Shown here in pieces: positions 15,184 to 19,801 of a stretch of 19,801 nt of DNA. The translations under genes and the position numbers were made by a program. Position 1 is the first letter of the stretch, and the number at the start of each line of letters is the position of its first letter. The notes beneath the pieces were generated by a model. It saw only the letters and a list, made by a program, of their open reading frames with translations. It had not been told where the DNA came from and ran no database searches. The stretch is from Christensenella sp. UBA5394 (GTDB lineage Bacteria > Bacillota > Clostridia > Christensenellales > CAG-138), in the NCBI GenBank assembly GCA_002409725.1, contig DHOI01000005.1:1-19801 (forward strand). Direction: 5' to 3'.

Positions 15184-15525
15184 TCAATATCCGACGATTT
15201 GTTTGATCATAAGCTCCTTGCCGCTGACGGCCTCCAGATCTTTGCCACCGCAGTGCGGGCAGATGAAGTCTTGCTCGTAGGCGCGAAACAGCTCGTTGCA
15301 GCGAATACAGCGCGCCATGCCGGGGATCGTTTCTATCGCAAGTTCCGTATGTTCCATAGCGGTATTGTATACGGCGGCCGGATAGCAAGCTTCCAGATAA
15401 GCAGGCACTACACCGGACAGTTCACCGATCTCCAGAACGATCTTCTGTACCGTCTCCAGCTTTTCTTGTACCATGATGCTCTCTACCGTCTGAATAACCG
15501 CCTTAACGACTCCGAGTTCATGCAT
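15184..15525 (-). CDS. hypA: HypA nickel chaperone
   Basis: A 113-residue metallochaperone that passes nickel to hydrogenase (or urease) together with HypB. The N-terminal MHE supplies His2 and the terminal amine for nickel binding. The zinc site is C73-x2-C76 and C89-x2-C92 (CIRC and CPHC). Length and layout are normal. GGAGGG lies about 11 bases before the ATG at 15525. It follows the large oxidoreductase by 36 bases on the same strand, so is probably co-transcribed. Confidence 0.96.
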   Translation of the reverse strand: MHELGVVKAVIQTVESIMVQEKLETVQKIVLEIGELSGVVPAYLEACYPAAVYNTAMEHTELAIETIPGMARCIRCNELFRAYEQDFICPHCGGKDLEAVSGKELMIKQIVGY

Positions 15526-15561
15526 ATGCCTGAATCCCTCCGTAACCGCCGCTCACACGTT

Positions 15562-18237
15562 CTATTCTTCGCCTTTGATCGTCCGTTTGACGGAGCCCGC
15601 TATGATCTTTGCGGTTCTCGTTACGGCATAAGGCGCCACCTTGACGGCTACCTTATCAAAGTTCACCGCATCGTCGTCATACTTGCGGATGAGCTTGATA
15701 GCGTCAAACTTGCATTTGAGCACGCACAGGCCGCATCCCAGACACTTTTGTTCATCCACAGTGATTCCGCCGCAGCCGAGGCAGCGATCGGTTTCTTTCT
15801 TCAGCTGTTCCTCCGTAAACGTCAAATGATCGTCGCGGAAGGTCTTGCTGTTTGCGCTGCTGTGACCGGAGGTTTGACGCGGGGTGTTGTCGAAGCCTTC
15901 CACCTCAACATTATCCGTGTCGAGCGCCCGGTACTCGCGGCGGTCGCGGCCGAGCGTCTGCGATTGGCCCGGCCATGCAAAGCGATGCAGGGAGACTGCG
16001 CCTTCCTTGCCCGCTGCAATGGCGTCGATGGCAAACTTAGGTGCAGTAAAGGCGTCTCCGCCGACAAAGAGATCCGCTTCGCCGGTTTGGTAGGTAAACG
16101 GATCCGCAACAGCAGTACCGTTCTTCTTAAGCTCGACCTTTGTACCGTCCAGCAGTCTGCCCCATTCAACGGATTGACCGATGGACACGAGAACGGTATC
16201 CGCGTCGCAAGTCACTATAGTATCCTCGTCATACTTCGGTGAAAAACGATGGTTCTCGTCGAATACAGAAACACAACGCTTGCAGATCAGCTTATGCACA
16301 TGACCGTTTTCAGCAAGAATCTCCTTGGGACCCCAGCCGTTATGAATGACGATTCCCTCAGCCTCGGCTTCCTCGATCTCCTCAGGCAACGCGGGCATTT
16401 CCTCCCGGCTTTCCAATGCGTACATATGAACGCTATTTGCACCTACGCGGATGGCCGTACGCGCCACGTCGATGGCGACGTTGCCGCCGCCAATCACAAC
16501 GACGTTTCCGGAAAGCCGCACATCCTTGCCAAGATTCACGTCCTTGAGAAAACGGATGCCCGTCAAAACGCCTTGTGCATCCTCCCCAGGAACGTGAAGC
16601 GCCCGCCCCCCCTGTGCACCGATGGCCAGATAGAAGCCGACGTAGCCTTGCTCCCGAAGCTGCTGCAGGCTGACGTCCTTGCCGACTTCCACGCCGGTCT
16701 TAAATGTTACGCCCAGCTCTCTGAGAATGTCGATCTCCGCGTTGACCACATCCTTTTCCAAACGGAATGACGGTATGCCGAGCGTCATCATGCCGCCGAC
16801 GCGATCTTCTTTTTCGAACACCGTGACCTGATAGCCTTGTACTGCGGCATAATAGGCACAGCTCAACCCAGCAGGGCCGGAACCGATCACGGCCAGCTTT
16901 TTATCATATTCGCGGAGTTTTCCCGGTACATAGCGATCTTCGGCATTGAGCTCACAGTCGGCGATGAACTTTTTGATCTCATCGATGGCGATCGGCGCAT
17001 CGACGGTTCCGCGGGTACAGGCGGATTCGCAGGCGTGTGGACAGATGCGGCCGCAGACGGCAGGAAAGGGATTCTCACGCTTGATCAGTTCCAGCGCATC
17101 ACGATAACGGCCTTCCGCGGCGTGCCGAATATAACCTTGTACGCTGATATGCGCCGGGCATTCTGCTTTGCAGGGGGACGAGCCGTATGCATCTACGTCT
17201 TGCCGGTTTTCCCGATAATCTATGTTCCAATATTTCTCGCTCCATATCCGATCACGAGGTGACGGCTCCGCCTTAATCTTAAGCGGCTTGATCGCGCAGA
17301 GTTTCTGTCCCAGCTTTCTGGCATTCGTCGGGCAAATCTCCACGCAGACGCCGCAAGCCGCGCACTTTTCATTGTCCTGTACTGCATAGAAATTGCTGCG
17401 CACCACATCGGGCGCGTTCATCATAGTTGCTACACGTAGGGAGAAGCATGAACAGTTGCAGCAATTACAAATTGCCGGTATTTCTTCGTTGCCCCAGAGG
17501 TTCGGCGCTTCGTGAACGAAGCCGTTATCCTCCGCCCATTCAACGATCCGCTTGGCTTCCTCCCGCGAGATCTCTCGGCCCTTACCTGTGCGGATATTGT
17601 ATGCGGCGGTTTCTCCGATGGAAAGACACATATCATGCTCCAGATGACCGCAGCCTTCGTCCATATGGCGGCGTGTAGCGCGGCACATGCAGGGGGCTAT
17701 GGCGAACTTTTCGCTTTTGTCCAGCCAGTAGGAAATGCGTTCCCAGTATTTTACGCCTTCCACACCTTCCAAGGCACGTTCGGCGGGCAATACGCGCACA
17801 AGTCCGGCGCCATGCGCGAGCAAAGGAGCCAGTGGCGCTAGACGCTTACGCGTGTATTCTTCAAATGCCCGCCCGATCTCCGGATGCGTCTCAAACTGCT
17901 CGCGGTTCGCAACCATCAATTCGAGAACGCCGGGGGCGAAAACCTCGATCATAAATATGTCCTTGCCCTCGCGGTTAAATACCTTGCAGATACCCACGTC
18001 CGAAAGCTGAAGCGCAAGCTTATACGCCTCATCAACGGGTTTGCCGCAGCGGGCGGCGATCTCCTCGATATTGCGGAACTTGCGCAGACCCATACCCAGC
18101 GCGACTTCCGCCATCTCATCGCTCACAACGCCTGCAAGACCATAGTATTCCGGTGCGTTCTCATCGATCTTGTTGATGATACCCGTCGTCCCACCAATCA
18201 TCTTGGCAAGCTGAACAATCTTCTTTCGCAGTGCCAC
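15562..18237 (-). CDS. Multidomain Fe-S/flavin oxidoreductase (GltD-like core)
   Basis: An 891-residue soluble redox protein. The GTG at 18237 is the start: GGAGG lies 8 bases upstream and nothing before it looks coded. Domains in order: helical/winged-helix-like N-terminus (1-130); an unusual Cys block with CMC at 183-185 and CNCCNCSC at 257-264; a ferredoxin motif CAACGVCVEIC (292-302); the GltD-type N-terminal Fe-S domain (Cys 356-407); FAD fold GSGPAG (452-457); NAD(P) fold GGGNVA (583-588); closing GGDAF (726-730); and a C-terminal ferredoxin (C819, C822, then C832, C835, C838, C842). The core resembles the small subunit of glutamate synthase and the NfnB-type flavoprotein, moving electrons between NAD(P)H and ferredoxin. 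No GltB-like partner is nearby. PadR lies upstream and hypAB downstream. The physiological partner is unknown. Confidence 0.88.
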   Translation of the reverse strand: MALRKKIVQLAKMIGGTTGIINKIDENAPEYYGLAGVVSDEMAEVALGMGLRKFRNIEEIAARCGKPVDEAYKLALQLSDVGICKVFNREGKDIFMIEVFAPGVLELMVANREQFETHPEIGRAFEEYTRKRLAPLAPLLAHGAGLVRVLPAERALEGVEGVKYWERISYWLDKSEKFAIAPCMCRATRRHMDEGCGHLEHDMCLSIGETAAYNIRTGKGREISREEAKRIVEWAEDNGFVHEAPNLWGNEEIPAICNCCNCSCFSLRVATMMNAPDVVRSNFYAVQDNEKCAACGVCVEICPTNARKLGQKLCAIKPLKIKAEPSPRDRIWSEKYWNIDYRENRQDVDAYGSSPCKAECPAHISVQGYIRHAAEGRYRDALELIKRENPFPAVCGRICPHACESACTRGTVDAPIAIDEIKKFIADCELNAEDRYVPGKLREYDKKLAVIGSGPAGLSCAYYAAVQGYQVTVFEKEDRVGGMMTLGIPSFRLEKDVVNAEIDILRELGVTFKTGVEVGKDVSLQQLREQGYVGFYLAIGAQGGRALHVPGEDAQGVLTGIRFLKDVNLGKDVRLSGNVVVIGGGNVAIDVARTAIRVGANSVHMYALESREEMPALPEEIEEAEAEGIVIHNGWGPKEILAENGHVHKLICKRCVSVFDENHRFSPKYDEDTIVTCDADTVLVSIGQSVEWGRLLDGTKVELKKNGTAVADPFTYQTGEADLFVGGDAFTAPKFAIDAIAAGKEGAVSLHRFAWPGQSQTLGRDRREYRALDTDNVEVEGFDNTPRQTSGHSSANSKTFRDDHLTFTEEQLKKETDRCLGCGGITVDEQKCLGCGLCVLKCKFDAIKLIRKYDDDAVNFDKVAVKVAPYAVTRTAKIIAGSVKRTIKGEE

Positions 18238-18286
18238 AGTTTCGACCTCCGTTTCTAATGATGTTTTTATGATTCGCAGCGAGATT

Positions 18287-18871
18287 TTACGACTCGCCTG
18301 CCGCCAGTGCTTTTTGCGCCATGCGCTTTTTGAGCGACGCGATGCTTCGATCGACCCACTCAAGGTACATAGTGAAGATCGACAGACCGTAATCTATAGT
18401 CAGTTCCCAATAAAAGAAATCGTCGTCCGTAACGTCATACGGGATCAGTAGATCCGCCTTGTGGTCATAGGCAACTTGCAACCGTTCGCGTTTGGCAATG
18501 GACAGCGCGCGAAACCGCTCCAGCGAGGAAAGCAGCGCTTCGTCCGGGATCTTTGCGGCAAAAAATATCTTGAATATATAAGGAAGCCGCTGCGCAAAGT
18601 GCTGCTCTTCGCCGCATTCCATCAGCCAATCATATAATACTGTTTTGCCGTCTTCCGTAATGGAGAACATGTTTTTAGACGGACGGCTCGACTGCTCTTC
18701 GCGCCGCTCGATGATGAAACCGTCCTTCTTCAGCGTGTTTAATTCACGATAGACCTGGCTTTGCTGCGCGGAGAAAAAGAATTTTAGGCTCCCGGCAAAC
18801 AGCTTGTTGATATCATAGCCGGACATTTCCTTGTAACTGACAAGACCGAGGATGGCCATTCGAAGAGACAT
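18287..18871 (-). CDS. PadR-family transcriptional regulator
   Basis: A 194-residue regulator. The N-terminal winged helix has LRMAILGLVSYKEMSGYDIN and the SQVYRELNTLKKDGFI recognition region, then the PadR wing (ITEDGK). The C-terminal half (about 95-190) is a helical Vir_C-type dimerisation domain. ATG 18871 is supported by AGGAGGT 6 bases upstream; a longer form would run through the promoter. It is the first gene of the run PadR, oxidoreductase, hypA, hypB, with only 49 bases to the next gene, and its promoter overlaps an imperfect palindrome, suggesting autoregulation of the operon. The effector is unknown. Confidence 0.93.
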   Translation of the reverse strand: MSLRMAILGLVSYKEMSGYDINKLFAGSLKFFFSAQQSQVYRELNTLKKDGFIIERREEQSSRPSKNMFSITEDGKTVLYDWLMECGEEQHFAQRLPYIFKIFFAAKIPDEALLSSLERFRALSIAKRERLQVAYDHKADLLIPYDVTDDDFFYWELTIDYGLSIFTMYLEWVDRSIASLKKRMAQKALAAGES

Positions 18872-18881
18872 AGGAAACCTC

Positions 18882-18927
18882 CTATATATTATATAAGTAG
18901 AATATAGCACATTTATACTATTGTCAA
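18882..18927 (-). promoter_or_regulatory. PadR operon promoter with overlapping imperfect palindrome
   Basis: TTGACA (plus 18922-18927), 17 bases, TATTCT (plus 18899-18904) on the minus strand; TATATT with a 15-base spacer is an alternative -10. A 26-base imperfect palindrome with CTATAT/ATATAG arms (18882-18907) covers the -10 and start site, right where a repressor would block transcription. This is a good candidate for the PadR operator. Confidence 0.6.
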
Positions 18928-18944
18928 GAAGTTCTGTTTCAGAT

Positions 18945-19067
18945 TTACCAACGAGGCTCCGTTGCCACCCCACACTTGAAGCGTATCTCTATCCCGTCAT
19001 CCTTTGTGATGATCTGCTCGACAAACGCTTTGAGTATTGTGTCGATCGTACTCTTCACGTCCGCGTT
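18945..19067 (-). pseudogene. C-terminal remnant of a large serine recombinase
   Basis: About 40 codons are open on the minus strand, ending in TAA (plus 18945-18947) and interrupted upstream by TAG (plus 19068-19070). The peptide contains STIDTILKAFVEQIITKDDG then IEIRFKCGVATEPRW. This matches the usual C-terminal end of clostridial large serine recombinases, where a F(V/I)E.I(I/V)....IEI.FKCG pattern closes the protein. No catalytic or zinc-ribbon domain is left. Likely the scar of an integrated element. Family recognition is by pattern memory, so moderate confidence. Confidence 0.6.
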
Positions 19068-19070
19068 CTA

Positions 19071-19268
19071 ATCATGTTCTGATGTCGTTTTAGAGCAGGG
19101 CCGTGTGTTCAAATCGGACGCATCCCGGCTATGGCCGTTGAAAGAAAGCAGATACTATATTGCGGTAACGAAATCCATGTTTTGAAAGTGCTATAGGAAC
19201 GTGATCGCGTCGCCGCCCGCCTGTTCCGAGTAACGAAACCATGTGCTCCGGTTCTTGATGCGTGGAAC
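19071..19268. other. Decayed stretch between recombinase remnant and DUF6809-like gene
   Basis: Short frames with several stops on both strands and no ribosome site with a convincing coding frame. A short plus-strand frame beginning ATGGCCGTTGAAAGAAAG (19131) stops after 21 codons. It is best read as eroded mobile-element DNA. Confidence 0.5.
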
Positions 19269-19281
19269 GGGAGGGCATGGC

Positions 19282-19557
19282 ATGTTTAAAGATAGCTTCA
19301 GGGGCTTCATTGACGAACGGTTGGAAAATTGCGCGGAGACGCTGCGAAGGGAAAATGATGGGTATCTGAGATGGCATCAGCGACATGCGGAGTTAAGGCG
19401 TAAACTGGATACGATCTCGATCAGCGATGAGGATATGGCGCTTTTGTAGGAATACTTCCAATTGGAGTTCGACTTGGCGGCTACAGATCAGCCTGCCATA
19501 TACAAATCGGGGTTTGCGGTTGGGATACGGATGCTGCTGCTGTTGGATATGCTTTAG
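19282..19557 (+). pseudogene. DUF6809-like small protein gene interrupted by in-frame TAG
   Basis: From ATG 19282 (GGGAGG about 7 bases upstream) a 91-codon frame runs to TAG at 19555-19557. It is cut by one in-frame TAG at 19447-19449, after residue 55. The first part reads MFKDSFRGFIDERLENCAET...RRKLDTISISDEDM. The part after the stop, EYFQLEFDLAATDQPAIYKS then GFAVGIRMLLLLDML, keeps coding character and the typical C-terminal helix (GF..G.RM.LL..ML) of small clostridial proteins I associate with DUF6809. Such genes often sit beside recombinases, as here. A nonsense mutation is the simplest reading. The same codon ends the gene at 5362, so TAG is a true stop here. Confidence 0.6.
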
Positions 19558-19570
19558 CGGAAAGAACGCA

Positions 19571-19610
19571 AAACGCAGGCATGGATTTTGAAGTCCATAC
19601 CGGCGTTTTT
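19571..19610 (+). terminator. Terminator after the DUF6809-like gene
   Basis: ATGGA/TCCAT inner stem (19581-19585 with 19594-19598) and ACGC/GCGT outer stem, separated by an imperfect internal loop, followed by TTTTT. It starts 14 bases after the original stop codon. Confidence 0.65.
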
Positions 19611-19709
19611 GCTTACAGGAAAGTTCATGCGTTCGCGTCATGCGTTTTCCCGAAAAGGCTCGAAAATATCTACGGAACCACCTTTTTTTGAAATGGCGGT
19701 AAAAGCATC

Positions 19710-19727
19710 AAAAAAGCCCGCAACGGC
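19710..19727 (-). terminator. Possible terminator downstream of the tRNA
   Basis: On the minus strand a short GCC...GGGC stem is followed by six Ts (plus 19710-19715), about 40 bases past the tRNA 3' end. The stem is short, so strength is doubtful. Confidence 0.45.
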
Positions 19728-19766
19728 AGTCCTATTTGAGACAATATCTATATTGTCAGTGATAAT

Positions 19767-19801
19767 TGGCTCCCCCTGTTGGACTCGAACCAACGACCCT
19801 G
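19767..19801 (-). tRNA. tRNA 3' half, probably tRNA-Asn (runs off right edge)
   Basis: The minus strand reads a T-arm GTTGG-TTCGAGT-CCAAC, then AGGGGGA, a discriminator G and the encoded CCA (plus 19767-19769). The acceptor strand implies a 5' end of TCCCCCT. A U at position 1, a G discriminator and the GGTCGT variable/T-arm junction fit bacterial tRNA-Asn, but the anticodon lies outside the window. That it is a tRNA is nearly certain; the identity is probable. Confidence 0.88.

Noticed and set aside
15178..16242. Plus-strand open frame of 354 codons
   Set aside because: It is antisense to hypA and the oxidoreductase, both with diagnostic motifs; no ribosome site or family signature.
19089..19130. 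Sequence with GTTCAAATC resembling a tRNA T-loop
   Set aside because: The would-be T-stem has a mismatch and wobble, and no acceptor, anticodon arm or CCA is found around it.
1..19801. CRISPR array, insertion-sequence ends or rRNA
   Set aside because: No regularly spaced repeats, no transposase or paired terminal inverted repeats and no rRNA-like sequence were seen.

Overview
The window looks like a chromosomal segment of a spore-forming Clostridia-type Firmicute of moderate GC content. This rests on the SAM-I riboswitch before metK, a T-box leader, AAGGAGG-type ribosome binding sites, a clostridial-style tRNA end, and two promoters that fit the late-sporulation sigma-K pattern. The species cannot be named from the sequence.

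Left part (1-3674): metK runs off the left edge on the minus strand, with its promoter, SAM-I aptamer and terminator. Divergent from it are a TtcA-like PP-loop protein and an overlapping DUF1294 membrane protein. Then comes a promoter, a T-box leader whose best specifier is UAC (Tyr), and a tyrosine phenol-lyase/tryptophanase-family enzyme that keeps the phenol-binding residues of tyrosine phenol-lyase but has lost other active-site residues.

Spore-like pair (3675-5300): a Cys-rich 253-residue protein and a convergent 119-residue coiled-coil protein share a bidirectional terminator. Each is preceded by an AACA-N16-CATA-type sequence resembling a sigma-K promoter.

Transport/signalling locus (5362-14260, minus strand): an OmpR-type response regulator and histidine kinase come first, then a hairpin and direct repeats. 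A five-gene operon follows: a lipoprotein fusing a propeller-like region to a solute-binding domain, two sugar-type ABC permeases, a HlyD-type adaptor, and a membrane protein with a MacB-like outer domain. No ATPase is encoded in the locus. This importer/exporter mixture is the most unusual system in the window.

Redox/nickel locus (14342-18927, minus strand): a PadR regulator, an 891-residue Fe-S/flavin oxidoreductase fusion, HypA and HypB, probably one operon from a promoter that overlaps an imperfect palindrome.

Right edge (18945-19801): a decayed C-terminal fragment of a serine recombinase, a small DUF6809-like gene broken by an in-frame TAG, hairpins, and the 3' half of a tRNA (probably Asn). 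This looks like the scar of a mobile element.
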